45,000 nucleotides of DNA from Prorocentrum cordatum (Eukaryota; Sar; Dinophyceae; Prorocentrales; Prorocentraceae). The notes beneath the pieces are model-generated. The model made no database searches and was not told where the DNA came from. It was given only the letters and a program-made list of their open reading frames with translations. The stretch is from positions 1-45,000 of the forward strand of contig CAUYUJ010004706.1 of assembly GCA_963575745.1 (NCBI GenBank). Direction: 5' to 3'. The position numbers were made by a program, and so were the translations under genes. This document shows positions 1 to 11,425 of the stretch, piece by piece; the stretch's first letter is position 1; each line of letters starts with the position of its first letter.

Positions 1-196
1 TACACAGCGCGCAATCGCCCAGCCGCCCGCCTGCCCTCGGGGTGCCGTCGTCGCTCCCTCCTGCTCGTCTCATCGAGCGGTCGCCCGGGCTTCGCCCTCC
101 GCCCTCTTCGCGGCGGGCGTCCCCCGTCGTTCGCTCGCCTCTCTCCCCTGGCTCCGGGCGCGTCCTGGTCCCTGGCGTCGTTCCTTTCTGTGCCCC

Positions 197-198
<2 letters not shown>

Positions 199-267
<69 letters not shown>
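199..267. repeat. (GCT)23 trinucleotide microsatellite
   Basis: An uninterrupted run of 23 GCT triplets lies in otherwise unique GC-rich sequence. It opens frames of poly-Cys, poly-Ala or poly-Leu on the plus strand and poly-Ser on the minus strand. No frame has convincing protein sequence on both sides, so coding status is not claimed. Confidence 0.95.
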
Positions 268-270
<3 letters not shown>

Positions 271-1114
271 CTGGGTCGTCCACCGTGCGGGCTTTTTGCC
301 GGGCAGGGATGTGCATGGACAGAGTCGTGTGTACCGATTCTGGCGTGGGCCGCTCTGGCTGCACTGCGTGCAGAGTTTCTGGCGGACCTGTGATGCCAGC
401 GAGCACTCGCAGCGAACCACCAGCAGGCCAGGTCGCCCTGTCCCACAGTCCTCCTCCTCCCCTTTCCCTTCCTTAGCTTGCGATGCATGGCTCCAGTTCT
501 GCATGTTCTGTCTTTTTCTTCATGGGCGCGGCCGGGGTTGACCTCCCGATGCGCTTACTCGCCCTGCACGCAGGTCGACAGCTGCAGGGACAGCGTCGCC
601 CGCATTCCGCCGGGGTTCGACACGGTGGAGCTCGCCGGTCGCTGAGCCCTTTCTGGCCTTGCATTTCCTGCTGGTCCTTGGCCGGCATGGTTGCGTGCTT
701 CAGGGTGGTGGGCATGAGGTTGCATTCAATGCAGTTTATTGTCAAGTCGTCGCCGTGAGTGTGTTATTTCAGTTTGCTGTATTGTACGCCGGCCGGTCTT
801 GGCATTGGCTCCTCTGCTTCGGCTGCGAGGCCGTCTGCTAGCTTGTAGTTGTTCGTCCTTCCACCCCCCCTCATCCCCCTCCTCTTCCGCCCTCCCCCGC
901 TCGCGTCGGGCACCTGCGCGAATCCTGCCGTCTTCACCGGTAAGGGGTGCGCACGGGCGAGTTTCGTTCCAGCGGCGTGGTATAGCAGTGTGTCTCAGTT
1001 ATGCGCAATTTGCCTCTTGCCGCAGAGTGCGCGTTCATGCCAGGACGTCGACGCTGCACTGACAAAAAAACAGCCGACATCGAGCGATCCGATCTACTGG
1101 GTAGCCGCGATCGT
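268..1114. other. unique sequence, no gene called
   Basis: Non-repetitive, GC-rich sequence with T/G-rich stretches (about 640-790) that look more like untranslated or intronic sequence than coding sequence. Open frames exist on both strands but none shows recognisable protein features. The part next to 1115 could be the 3' UTR of the minus-strand exon that ends there. Confidence 0.5.
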
Positions 1115-1268
1115 TCAAGGCTGAACGAGCCGCGCGGTGTCAGAAGCCAGCACCGCCGCCACCACGACGTTGACCTGCCGCGCTCCCGCGCCGCAGTCGC
1201 GCAGGGCCCAGGCGGACCGCGCCGCAACCCGCGGTCCGCCCAGCCCGACGCCACATCCGCCGACCCCT
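1115..1268 (-). CDS. candidate C-terminal exon, unknown protein (partial)
   Basis: Read on the minus strand, this is a roughly 50-residue open segment ending in a TGA stop at 1117-1115. Its last part reads RQVNVVVAAVLASDTARLVQ followed by P and stop, after an Ala/Arg-rich helical-looking stretch containing SAWALRDCGAG. Codons end almost entirely in G or C, unlike the overlapping frames. A splice acceptor precedes it: GCAG at 1272-1269, or GAG two bases further in, which would satisfy the AG|G form (start 1266). Upstream exons were not found, because the neighbouring sequence at 1431 onward is a tandem array. No family was recognised. It could be a chance GC-rich open frame; the hydrophobic, low-complexity-free C-terminus is the main argument for a real exon. 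Confidence 0.35.
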
Positions 1269-1430
1269 CTGCATGGCGGCCGCGGGCACCTGCTTCCGTG
1301 CTGCGGGGCCGATCGGGCAGGGTCTTGTCGGAGCTGCTGATGAGTGGGGGGGAGGAGGTCACCACCCACCAAACCACCTCAACTTAACCCGAAGGCCTCA
1401 ATCTGCCCATTATGGTGGAATACATGCCCC

Positions 1431-2066
1431 GGTCAGCCGGTCAGCCGGTCAGCCGGTCAACCGGTCAGCCGGTCAGCCGGTCAACAGGTCAACCGGTCAA
1501 CCGGTCAACCTGGTCAGCCGGTCAGCAGGTCAGCCGGTCAACCGGTCAGCCGGTCACCCGGTCAGCCGGTCAACCGGTCAGCCGGTCAACCGGTCAACCG
1601 GTCAGCCGGTCACCCGGTCACCCGGTCACCCGGTCACCCGGTCAATTTGGTCATGAGGTCAGCCAGTCAACCGGTCAGCCGGTCACCCGGTCAGCCGGTC
1701 AACCGGTCAACTGGTCAACCGGTCAACCGGTCAGCCAGTCACCCGGTCTTCCGGTCGCCTGCTCACCCGGTCACCCGGTCACCCGGTCACCCGGTCACCC
1801 GGTCAGCCGGTCAACCGGTCAACTGGTCACCCGGTCACCCGGTCACCCGGTCACCCGGTCACCAAGTCACCGGTCATCCGGTCACCCGGTCAGCCGGTCA
1901 ACCGGTCAGCCGGTCAACCGGTTCCGGTCGCCCGGTCACCCGGTCATCCGGTCAACGTTTCCGTGCTGGTCACCCGGTCAGCCGGTCAACCGGTCAGCCC
2001 GTCAGCCGCGGTCAATTGGTCAACCGGTCAACCGGTAAATGGTTCAGTGCCGGTCAGCGAGTCCGG
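1431..2066. repeat. 8-bp tandem array, GGTCAGCC/GGTCAACC/GGTCACCC
   Basis: About 79 copies of an 8-bp unit, GGTCAGCC with frequent AACC and ACCC variants. Because 8 is not a multiple of 3, all three plus frames read the same octapeptide (GQPVSRSA and variants), and the minus strand contains TGA in every frame. The long plus-strand open frames here are therefore produced by the repeat period. The same family recurs at 13222-15092. Confidence 0.95.
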
Positions 2067-2071
2067 TAATT

Positions 2072-2756
<685 letters not shown>

Positions 2757-2789
2757 TCGCGCATGATACCACAATCGTCCCCTCTCTCA

Positions 2790-2812
2790 CACACATATAT
2801 ATATATAGATAT
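2790..2812. repeat. short CA/TA dinucleotide tract
   Basis: Alternating CACACA then TATATA run at the junction between the GAT microsatellite and the next repeat zone. Confidence 0.8.
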
Positions 2813-2819
2813 TGTGCCT

Positions 2820-3760
2820 GTGCTGGGGCTCCCTCGGGACTCTCTTGGGGCGCCCTTCTTTTCTGTTGAGGTGTTGGGTTCCTATGGGGCTGTTTTCAGG
2901 GTCTTCGGCTGTGGGGTACTTTTGACTGGCCCTCGGAGTCTCTGGAAAGCCTCTTGGGGGATCTTGGAGAGCATCGCTCACCCAAGGCGGGTCTTCGAGC
3001 GCGGCCCCCCACTGAGGGGCCTTCTACATCCTTGCTCGGAGCTACCTGGGTCACTTTGCTCCTTGTGGAAGCCGCCTTCGCGTGGACCGATGGGTCCAAT
3101 GACATGAGGTTTTGCGAAGGGCCGGCTGTTTCTCAGAGGAGCCAGGGCGCTCCTCCCCCCTACGTTGCTCCCTCATGGAGGATGGTCTCGCATGGATTTC
3201 TTCCTCGGAATCCGTGCGGCCCCGCGTAGGACTGCCATGGTCTAGGGGGAACCTTGGGTCCACGTGTTTTCCTGTGGGCCCCTCTCAATTACGTGATGTT
3301 TTGCGCTGGGTCGGTTTGTTATCCGGAGGGACCATGGGTTCCCCTCCCCCGACGTGTTTCCCTCTGGAAGGGCGGTTCCGCGCAGAGTTCTTCCTCGGAT
3401 TCCGTTCGTTTTCGCGAAGGACTGGCTCGTTTTGAATGAGGAACCCCGGGTTCACGTTGCTCCTTGCGGGTGCCGGGTTTCGCGTGGGCCTGTCGTTCCC
3501 ATTACGTGCTGTTTTGCACAGGGCTGGTCTGTTTTAGGAGGACGTACGGCCCCCCCCGATGTTGTTCCCTCTGGGACAGTGGTTTCGCGCGCACTTCTTC
3601 CTCGTAGTCCGTGCGGCTTTGCGGAGGGCTGGCTGGTTTCTAGGAGGAACCTTGGGTTCACGTTGCTCCCAAAGGAAGCCAGTTTCGTGTGGACTCCCCA
3701 ATGGCGTGAGATTTTGCGTCGGGCTGGGCTGTTCTAAGGAAAGCCATGGCCCCTTTCCCG
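2820..3760. repeat. degenerate tandem monomers related to the 4.4-kb array downstream
   Basis: Diverged copies of a module containing variants of CTGGTTTCTAGGAGGAACC, followed by TTGGGTTCACGTTGCTCC-like sequence, recur every 110-130 bp or so. The same TTTCTAGGAGGAACC core appears two to three times per unit in 4468-8875. This zone looks like an older, more diverged edge of that array. No gene was seen. Confidence 0.7.
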
Positions 3761-3829
3761 ATATTGCCAGCCCCTCCTAGAAATACGCCTGCCTTTCGAA
3801 CAAATCAAGGCAGGCGGCGGGCCTCCCCA

Positions 3830-4467
3830 TGCGCGCCCACAGAGGCCCCAAGCGCGCCCGCAAAGGCGACAGCACGCGGCCCACAGAGGCCCCGGACACA
3901 GCCCACAGAGGCCCCCAGCTCGCCCACAGAGGCCCCAGCACGCTGCCGACAGAGGCCCCAGCACGCTGCCCACAGAGGCCCCAGACATTGCCCACAGAGG
4001 CCCCAAGCGCGCACAGAAGCCCCAGCACGCCGCCCACAGAGGCCCCAGCACGCTGCCCACAGAGGCCCCAGACACTGCCCACAGAGGCCTCAAGCGCGCA
4101 CAGAGGCCCCACCACATTGCCCACAGAGGCCCCAGCACGCTGCCCACAGAGGCCCCAGACATTGCCCACAGAGGCCGCAAGCGCGCACAGAGGTCCAGCA
4201 CTCTGCCCACAGAGGCCCCAGCACGCTGCCCACAGAGGCCCCAGACATTGCCCACAGAGGCCCCAAGCGCGCCCACAAAGGCCCCAGCACTCTGCCCACA
4301 GAGGCCTCAGACGCAGCCCGCAGAGGCCCCAAGCGCGCCCGCAAAGGCACCAGCACGCTGCCCACAGAGGCCCCAAGCGCGCTCACCGAGGCCCCACCAC
4401 ATTGCCCACAGAGGCCCCAGCAGGCTGCCGCCACAGGCCCCAAACACAAGGGCACGCTGCTCACAGG
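3830..4467. repeat. 22-23-bp tandem repeat (CCCACAGAGGCCCCAGCACG type)
   Basis: Roughly 28 units built around GCCCACAGAGGCCCCAG with alternating tails such as CACGCT, ACATT and CGCGC. Unit lengths of 22 and 23 bp alternate, so frame is not preserved. Open frames on both strands are by-products. It abuts the 4.4-kb array. Confidence 0.9.
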
Positions 4468-4626
4468 CTTGGGCTTTCTCCCGCACGGGGCTGGCCCTAG
4501 GTATGCTCGCCCCCTGCTTGGATTTCTACGAATGGCTGGCGTGTTTCTAGGAGGAACCCTGGTTCGCCGTCCCCTGCATACGCAATTTGCCAAGGGCTGG
4601 CTCGTTTCTTGGCACAACCTGGCCTC

Positions 4627-4708
4627 CCCCCCCTTCCCCCCTCCTCCTCCTCCTCCTCCTCCTCCTCCTCCTCCTCCTCCTCCTCCTCCTTCTCCTCCTC
4701 CTCCTTCC
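4627..4708. repeat. (CCT)n microsatellite inside the array unit
   Basis: Near-perfect CCT run within one unit of the 4.4-kb array; most other units carry only a few CTCC triplets at the same place. Confidence 0.9.
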
Positions 4709-5706
4709 GTGTTCGCCCTTCCCGGCTACCCACCCTTTTGCCCTGCCCGTTTTTGCTTACGTTTCTTCATGCTCATCCGCACAGGGGGCGCTTGTTTCTA
4801 GGAGGAACCGTCGTTCCCTCATGTTTTGTTGGACGACCCCTCGATCCTGACAGTGCAGCTTTTCCCGGAGGCCTGCGCTTTCTCCCACGTGGGGCTGGCC
4901 CTGGGCATGCTCGCTCCTTGCGTGGATTTTTGCGAGGGGCTGGCGTGCTTCTAGGAGGAACGCTGGTATGCTCGCCCCCTGCATACACAATTTGCCGAGG
5001 GCTGGCTCGTTTCTAGGCACAACCTGGGTTTCCCCTCCCCTTCCCCTCTCCTCTTCCCGCGTTCGCCCATCCCGGCTACCCTCGTTCGCACAGGGCCGGC
5101 TTGTTTCTAGAAGGAACCGTCGTTCCCCCATGTTTTGTTGGATGTTCCTTGGATCCTGACGGCGCGGCTTCTCTCAAATGCTTGCGTTTCTCCCGCATGG
5201 GGCTGGCCCTGGCCATGCTCGCCCCCTGCATGGACTTTTGCGAAGGGCTGGCGTGTTTCTGGGGGGGACCCTGGTTTGCTGGCCCCCTGCATACACAATT
5301 TGCCCAGGGTTGGTTCGTTTCCAAACACAACCTGGGCTTCCTCTCCCCCGCCATTTTCCTCCTCCTTCAATGTTCGCCCGTCCCGGCTACCCCGCCTTTT
5401 GCCCTGTCCGTTTTTGCTAACGTCTCTTCGTGTTCTTTCGCACATGGCCGGCTTGTTTCTAGGAGGAGGAACTGTCGTTCCCTCATGTTTTGCTGGATGT
5501 CCCCTGGTTCGTGACAGTGCGGTTTTTCCCACAATCTTGCGCTTTCTCCCACATGGGGCTGGCCCTGGACATGCTCGCTCCTTCCAAGGATTTTTGCGAA
5601 TGGTTGGCGTGCTTCTAGGAGGAACCCTGGTGTGCTCGCCCCCTGCATACACAATTTGCCCAGGGCTGGCTCGTTTCTAGGCACAACCTGGGTTCCCCCT
5701 CCCCCT

Positions 5707-5842
5707 CCCCACTCCTCCTCCTCCTCCTCCTCCTCCTCCTCCTCCTCCTCCTCCTCCTCCTCCTCCTCCGCCTTCTCTTTCTCCTCCTCCTCCTCCTCCT
5801 CTTGTTCCTCCTCCTCCTCCTCCTCCTCCTCCTCCTCCTCCT
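5707..5842. repeat. (CTC)n microsatellite inside the array unit
   Basis: About 136 bp of CTC triplets with short interruptions, at the same position in its unit as the 4627-4708 tract. Confidence 0.9.
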
Positions 5843-6144
5843 TCCATGTGGGCCCACCCCGGTTACCCAGCTTTTTGCTTGTCTGTTTTTGTGTACGTTT
5901 CTTCATGTTCTTTCGCGCAGGGGTCGCTTGTTTCTAGGAGGAACCGTCGTTCCCTCATGTTTTGCTGGATGCCCCCTGGTTCGTGACAGTGCGGCTTTTC
6001 CCAGAATCTTGCGTTTTCTCCCACATGGGGCTGGCCCTGGACATGCTCGCTCCTTCCAAGGATTTTTGCGAATGGTTGCCGTGCTTCTAGGAGGAACCCT
6101 GGTGTGCTCGCCCCCTGCATACACAATTTGCCCAGGGCTGGCTC

Positions 6145-6325
6145 GTTTCTTCTTCTTCTTTCTCTCTTTTCTTCTTTCTCTGTCTTCTCGCTTCTTATGA
6201 GGCCGTGACCTGAGTTCCCCTCCACCCTCCCCAGTCCTGTCCTGCTCTCCCGTCCTCCTTTTTCCCTCCTCCTCCTCCTCCTCCTCCTCCTCTTCCCCCC
6301 TCCTCCTTCTCCTCCTCCTTCCTTC
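6145..6325. repeat. TTC/CTT and (CTC)n polypyrimidine tract with an insertion
   Basis: TTCTTCTT-rich sequence, about 60 bp of non-array sequence, then a (CTC)n run. It accounts for the 505-bp spacing between the anchors at 6117 and 6622. Confidence 0.8.
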
Positions 6326-8895
6326 CATGTGGGCCCACCCCGCTACCCACATTTTGCTTGTCCCGGTTTTGTTTACGATTTCCTTCATGCTCTTTGCTGC
6401 AGGGGTTCGCTGCTCTGGCTTCTGGAAGGAACCGTCGTTCCCCCCCATGTTACCCCTGTTCCCCCCCATGTTTTGTTGGATTGGTTCGTCACATCGCGGC
6501 TTCTCCCAGAGGTTTGCGTTTTCTCTCACATGGGGCTGGCCCTGGCCATGCTCACCCCCTGCGCGGAGTTTCGCGAAGGGCTGGCGTGTTTCTAAAAGAA
6601 ACCCTGGTTTGCTCGCCCCCTGCATACACAATTTGCCGAGGGCTGGCTCGTTTCTAGGCACAACTTGGGTTTCCCTTCCCTCTCCCCACTCCCCCTCCTC
6701 CTCCTTCCATGTTCGCCCATCCCGGCTACCCAGCAATTTGCCCTGTCCGTTTTTGTTTACGTCTCTTCGTGCTCTTTCGCGCAAGGGTCGCTTGTTTCTA
6801 GAAGAAACCGTCGTTCCCCCATGTTTTTGTTGGATGTTCTTTGGTTCGCGGCAGCGCGGCTTCTCCCAGAGGTTTGCGTTGTCTCCCATATGGGGCTGGC
6901 CCTGACCGTGCTCACCCCTTGCATGGAGTTTTGCGAAGGGCTGGCGTGTTTCCAAGAGAAACCCTGGTTTGCTCGCCCCCTGCATACACAATTTGCCAAG
7001 GGTTGGCTCGTTTCTAGGCACAACCTGGGCCTCCTTTCCCCCTCCCCTCTCCTCCTCTTCCCATGTTCGCCCACTCTGCCTGCCGAGCCTTTTGCTTGTC
7101 CGTGTTTGTTTACGTTTCTTCATGCTCTTTCGCACAATGCGGGCTTGTTTCTAGGAGGAACCGTTGTTCCCCCACGCGTTGTTGGATGCCCCCTGGTCTG
7201 TGACAGCGCGGCTTCTCCCAGAGGCTTGCGCTTTCTCGCACATGGGGCTGGCCATGGCCACGCTCACCCCTTGCATGGACTTTTGCGAAGGGGTGGCGTG
7301 TTTTTAGGAGGAACCCCGGCATGCTGGCCCCTTGCATTGACAATTTGCCCAGGGCTGGTTCGTTTCCAAGTACAACCTGGGTTTCCTCTCCCCCTCCCCT
7401 TTTCCACCTCCTTCCATGTTCGCCCACCCCGGCTACACAGCCTTTTGCCCTGTCCGTTTTTGCTTACGTTTCTTCAAGCTTTTTCGCACAGGGCCGGCTT
7501 GTTTCTTGGAGGAACCGTCGTTCCCTCATGTTTTACTGGATGCCCCGTGGTTCGTGACAGCGCGGCTTTTCCCAAAAGCTTGCGTTTTCTCCCACATGGG
7601 GCTGGCCCTGGCCACGCTCGCTGGTAATGCTCGCCCCTGCATACACAATTTGCCGAGGGCTGCTCGTTTCTCTAGGCACGAACCTGGGTTTCCCCTCGAG
7701 CTTCCCCTCTCCTCCTCCCGCGTTCGCCATCCCGGCTACCCTCGTTCGCACTAGGCCGGCTTGTTTCCTAGAAGAACCGTCCCTTCCCCCATGTTTTTGT
7801 TGGCTGTCCCCTGATCATGACGGTGCGGCTTCTCTCAAATGCTTGCGTTTCTCCCACATGGAGCTGGCCCTGGCCATGCTCGCCCCCTGCATGGACTTTT
7901 GCGAAGGGCTGGCGTGTTTCTGGGGGGAACCCTGGTTTGTTGGCCCCCTGCATACACAATTTGCCCAGGGTTGGTTCCGTTTCCAAAACACAACTGTCTT
8001 CTCCCCCCCGCCCTTTTCCTCTCCTTCATGTTGCGCCCGTCCCGGCTACCCAGCCGTTTTGCCCACATGTCCGTTTTTTGCTTACGTTTCTTCGTGTTTC
8101 TTTCCACAGGGCCTGTTGTTCACCTAGAGGAATCGTCGTTCCCGTCTATTTGCTGATGTCCCAAAAATCGTGACGTGCGGCTTTTCCTTATGTTCCACCG
8201 TTCGTTTTCTCCACAATGGGGCTGGCCCTTGCGCACGCTCGCTGGTATGTTTCGGCCCCCTGTGCATACAAAATTTGCCGAGGGCTGGCTCGTTTCTAGG
8301 CACAACCTGGGTTTCCCCTCCCCTTCCCCTCTCCTCTTCCCGCGTTCGCCCATCCCGGCTACCCTCGTTCGCACAGGGCCGGCTTGTTTCTACAAGGAAG
8401 CGTCGTTCCCCCATGTTTTGTTGGATGTTCCTTGGATCCTGACGGCGCGGCTTCTCTCAAATGCTTGCGTTTCTCCCGCATGGAGCTGGCCCTGGCCATG
8501 CTCGCCCCCTGCATGGACTTTTGCGAAGGGCTGGCGTGTTTCTGGGGGGAACCCTGGTTTGCTGGCCCCCTGCATACACAATTTGCCCAGGGTTGGTTCG
8601 TTTCCAAACACAACCTGGGCTTCCTCTCCCCCGCCCATTTCCTCCTCCTTCAATGTTCGCCCGTCCCGGCTACCCAGCCTTTTGCCCTGTCCGTTTTTGC
8701 TAACGTCTCTTCGTGCTCTTTCGCACATGGCCGGCTTGTTTCTAGAGGAATCGTCGTTCCCTCATTTATTGCTGATTCCCTGGGTCGTGACAGTGCGGTT
8801 TTCCCAAAAGTGTGCGTTTTTCTCCCTCACATGGTGCTGGCCCTGCACGCTCGCTCCTGCATGGATTTTTAAAAACCTACACAAGGACTGACAGG

Positions 8896-8985
8896 TTTCC
8901 AGTAGGGTCAAAAAAGAGTCATGACCTCCCCAGGGGTCTGGCGGATCCAGACGGGGTGCCCCGGAAACGGGGATTCATTTTTGAC
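8896..8985. repeat. partial copy of a dispersed repeat (CATGA...GGGGTCTGG type)
   Basis: Contains TTTCCAGTAGGGTC, GAGTCATGACCTCC and GGGGTCTGGCGG, matching fragments of the dispersed family seen more completely at 24290-24470, 24745-24935 and 43200-43420. Confidence 0.5.
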
Positions 8986-8989
8986 CACG

Positions 8990-9341
8990 CTACACACGTC
9001 GTGTTCTTTTCGAGTCCCAAAACTCCATTTCCTTGGCATTATTTTGAATGCCCGGGAGCCACTGTAGGCCCATTCCGTGTATTTCGAGTTTCCCAGAACT
9101 CTCCATTCCTGACCATGATTTTGAATGCCTGGAACCAAAACTGGAGGCACTTCGTGTCTTCGGAGTCCCAGAACTCCATTCCTGGCATGATTTTGAATGC
9201 CCCAGAGCCAACTTTAGGCATCTTCGTGCTCTTCAAGTTCCCAGAACTCCATTCCTGGGCATGAATTTGAATGCCCGGAGCCAACTATATCGTGTTCTTC
9301 TTGTTCCCAGAACTCCATTTTTGGGACACATTTTGAATGCT
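8990..9341. repeat. tandem repeat of about 75 bp, 5 copies
   Basis: The anchor TTTTGAATGCC recurs at about 9041, 9116, 9191, 9264 and 9331 (spacings 75, 75, 73, 67). Each unit also contains CCCAGAACTCCATTCCTGG. The array passes directly into the GAGGCT array. Confidence 0.9.
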
Positions 9342-10452
9342 GACGCAGGCTGATGCTGCGGCCGAGGCAGGCTGAGGCTGAGGCAGGCTGAGGCTGAGGC
9401 CGGGCCTGAAGGCAGACTGAGGCTGAGGCTGAAGCAGACCGAAGCTGAGGCTGAAGGCAGACTGAGGCCTGAGGCTGAGGCAGCCTGATGCTGAGGCAGG
9501 CTGAGTCTGAGGCTGAGGCTGATGCAGGGTGAGGCTGAGGCAGGCTGAGGCTGAGGCCGAGGCTGAAGGCAGACTGATGCTGAGGCTGAAGCAGGCTGAG
9601 GCTGAGGCTGAGGCAGGCTGAGGCTGAGGCTGAGGCAGGCTGAGGCTGAGGCTGAGGCTGATGCAGGCTGAGGCTGAAGCAGGCGGAGGCTGAAGGCATG
9701 CTGCATGCTGATGGCAGGCTGAATGTTTGAGGCTGAGTGAGGCCGAGGCCTGCGGCTGAGGCCGAGGCTGAAGGCGACTGATGCTGAGGCTGAAGCAGGC
9801 TTAGGCCGAGGCTGAGCAGCTGAGGCCGAAGGCTCAGGCGGGCGATGCTGAGCAGGCTGAGGCTTGAGGCTGAAATGCCAGGTGAGGGCTGAGGCACCTG
9901 AGGCTGAGGCTGAAGCAGGCTGATGCTGAGCTAGAGGCAGGCTGAGGCAGGCTGAGGCTAGGCAGCTGAGGCTGAGGCTAGGCTGGAGGCTGATGCTGAG
10001 GCTGAGTCAGGCTGAGGCTGAGGCAGGCTGAGGCTGAGGCCGAGGCTGAAGGCAGACTGAGGCTGAGGCTGAAGCAGGCTGAAGCAGGCTGAGGCTGAGG
10101 CTGAGGCAGGCTGAGGCTGAGGCTGAGGCAGGCTGATGCTGAGGCAGGCTGAGGCTGAGGCTGAGGCTGATGCAGGCTGAGGCTGAGGCAGGCTGAGGCT
10201 GAGGCCGAGGCTGAAGGTAGACTGAGGCTGAGGCTGAAGCAGGCTGAGGCTGAGGCTGAGGCAGGCTGAGGCTGAGGCTGAGGCAGAGGCAGCCTGAGGC
10301 TGAGGCTGAGGCAGGCTGATGCTGAGGCAGGCTGAGGCTGAGGCTGAGGCAGGCTGAGGCTGAGGCAGGCTGAGGCTGAAGCCGAGGCTGAAGGCAGACT
10401 GAGGCTGAGGCTGAGGCTGAGGGTGACTTGCGCTGAGGCTGAGGCTGAGACT
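9342..10452. repeat. GAGGCT hexamer-based array with a roughly 165-177-bp higher-order period
   Basis: About 1.1 kb of GAGGCT, GCAGGCT and GAAGCAG variants. The less common string GCCGAGGCTGAAGGCAGACT marks a longer period, recurring near 10038, 10203 (as GGTAGACT) and 10380, with a related copy near 9555. Minus-strand frames give Gln/Pro/Ser/Ala-rich low-complexity peptide and are not taken as a gene. Confidence 0.9.
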
Positions 10453-10668
10453 TGCGCCTTATACATCTACGCATATTGGTATCCAGTGACTCCCGCAAGG
10501 GTCCTTGCGCGTCGGCTGGTGCATCCATGCGACCATAACTGTCCTAGGCGCCTAGGCGGAGATTCGTGGCTTGAGGCGCGTGCTTCCGTGGCGATGACTA
10601 CCACGAAATACTCCGATGGTTTTCTTGGCCGCCGTCATCTTTATTCGTCTTTCTCTTACCCTTACTCA
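10453..10668. other. unique spacer, no gene seen
   Basis: About 215 bp of mixed-composition sequence between two repeat blocks. Nothing recognisable on either strand. Confidence 0.6.
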
Positions 10669-10735
10669 TGACGGAGGAGGAGGAGGAAGAGGAGGAGGAG
10701 GAGGAGGAGGAGGGGGGGAGGAGGGGGACGAGGGC
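10669..10735. repeat. (GAG)n microsatellite
   Basis: GAG triplets with a short G-rich interruption near 10712-10725. Confidence 0.9.
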
Positions 10736-11212
10736 GACGAGAAGGATGAGGAGGAGGAAGAGGACGACGCGGTCGACGTCGCGCTGGGCTCGCCTTTGGC
10801 GCGAGGGTGCGCGGCGGGCTTCAGGCAGTCCTCGCCGATGGGGGCTCGGCGCGCTGGGGCCCCGAGGGGCGTCTGGCTCGTCGCCTCTCGTGGGCATGGC
10901 GCGCTTCGGGTGGGAACGCGGACGCTCCGAACCGTCCAGGGGCGAGGAGGGGAGGAGGATCTGGCTGAGATGCCGATACCGCTGCTCGTCCTGGAGAGTT
11001 CTCGCCGCCACGGCTGGCTTCGCTTCGAGATTCTGGTCAGGACGGGAAGTACGGGCATCTGTATCGAAGACTCCTACGGCGAATCACCGCCGCTCCTTGC
11101 CCGTTTGGAAGCGCCTGTGTGGCCGACAGCTGGGCCAGAGCTTGGCCAAGCTATCCGGCCAGTTTTTTTTCCCAAATCGGTTTGGAAAGACTTCGGGGAG
11201 CGCTTGGGGGAG
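10736..11212. other. unique GC-rich segment, coding status undecided
   Basis: A 480-bp segment between two GAG microsatellites. Two plus frames and one minus frame are open through most of it, and no frame has a clear advantage in residue composition or splice context. Possibly intronic or an unrecognised exon. Confidence 0.4.
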
Positions 11213-11425
11213 CAGGAAGAGGAGGAGGACCAGGAGAGGGAGGATGATTATTACGAGGAGGATAAGGATGATGATAAGGATGATGGTGGAGGAGGAGGAG
11301 GAGGAGAGGAGGAGGCTGGAAGAGAAGGACGAGGCTGGAGAAGCCGGAAGAGGAGGAGGAGGAGGAGGAGGAGGAGGAGGAGGACGACGACGAGGAGGAG
11401 GACGACGAGGAGGAGGAGACTTCTT
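11213..11425. repeat. GAG/GAT/GAC microsatellite, compound
   Basis: GAGGAG and GATGAT runs with a 40-bp interruption (about 11305-11348), then (GAG)n and ACGACGAGG. It leads into the CTTGG array. Confidence 0.9.

Larger units (their letters stand above)
4468..8875. repeat. 12-copy tandem array, unit about 305-310 bp plus a variable TCC tract
   Basis: The anchor CTGCATACACAATTTGCC (with small variants) occurs at about 4576, 4981, 5289, 5645, 6117, 6622, 6982, 7334, 7639, 7950, 8264 and 8572. Five intervals are 305-314 bp; larger ones (352-505 bp) mostly carry an expanded TCC tract. Each unit holds three related submotifs of the form CTGGC-GTTTCTAGGAGGAACC. Peptide-like frames such as GAGPGHARPLHG repeat on the plus strand, but frame shifts between units and the minus strand is equally open, so a protein is not supported. 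Confidence 0.9.

Noticed and set aside
1344-2069. Long plus-strand open frames rich in GQPVSRSA
   Set aside because: They are produced by the 8-bp period, which is open in all three plus frames; the peptide is the same in each frame.
3734-4801. Frames with repeated PQRPQ or LWA/GASVG peptides
   Set aside because: By-products of the 22-23-bp repeat; unit length is not a multiple of three and both strands are open.
4609-8891. Repeated peptide frames such as GAGPGHARPLHG and the minus-strand LCMQGAS type
   Set aside because: They follow the 305-bp array units, change frame between units and have no consistent start or end.
9342-10452. Telomere-like hexamer array
   Set aside because: GAGGCT is not a known telomere motif, the array is internal and irregular, and it has a longer-period structure.
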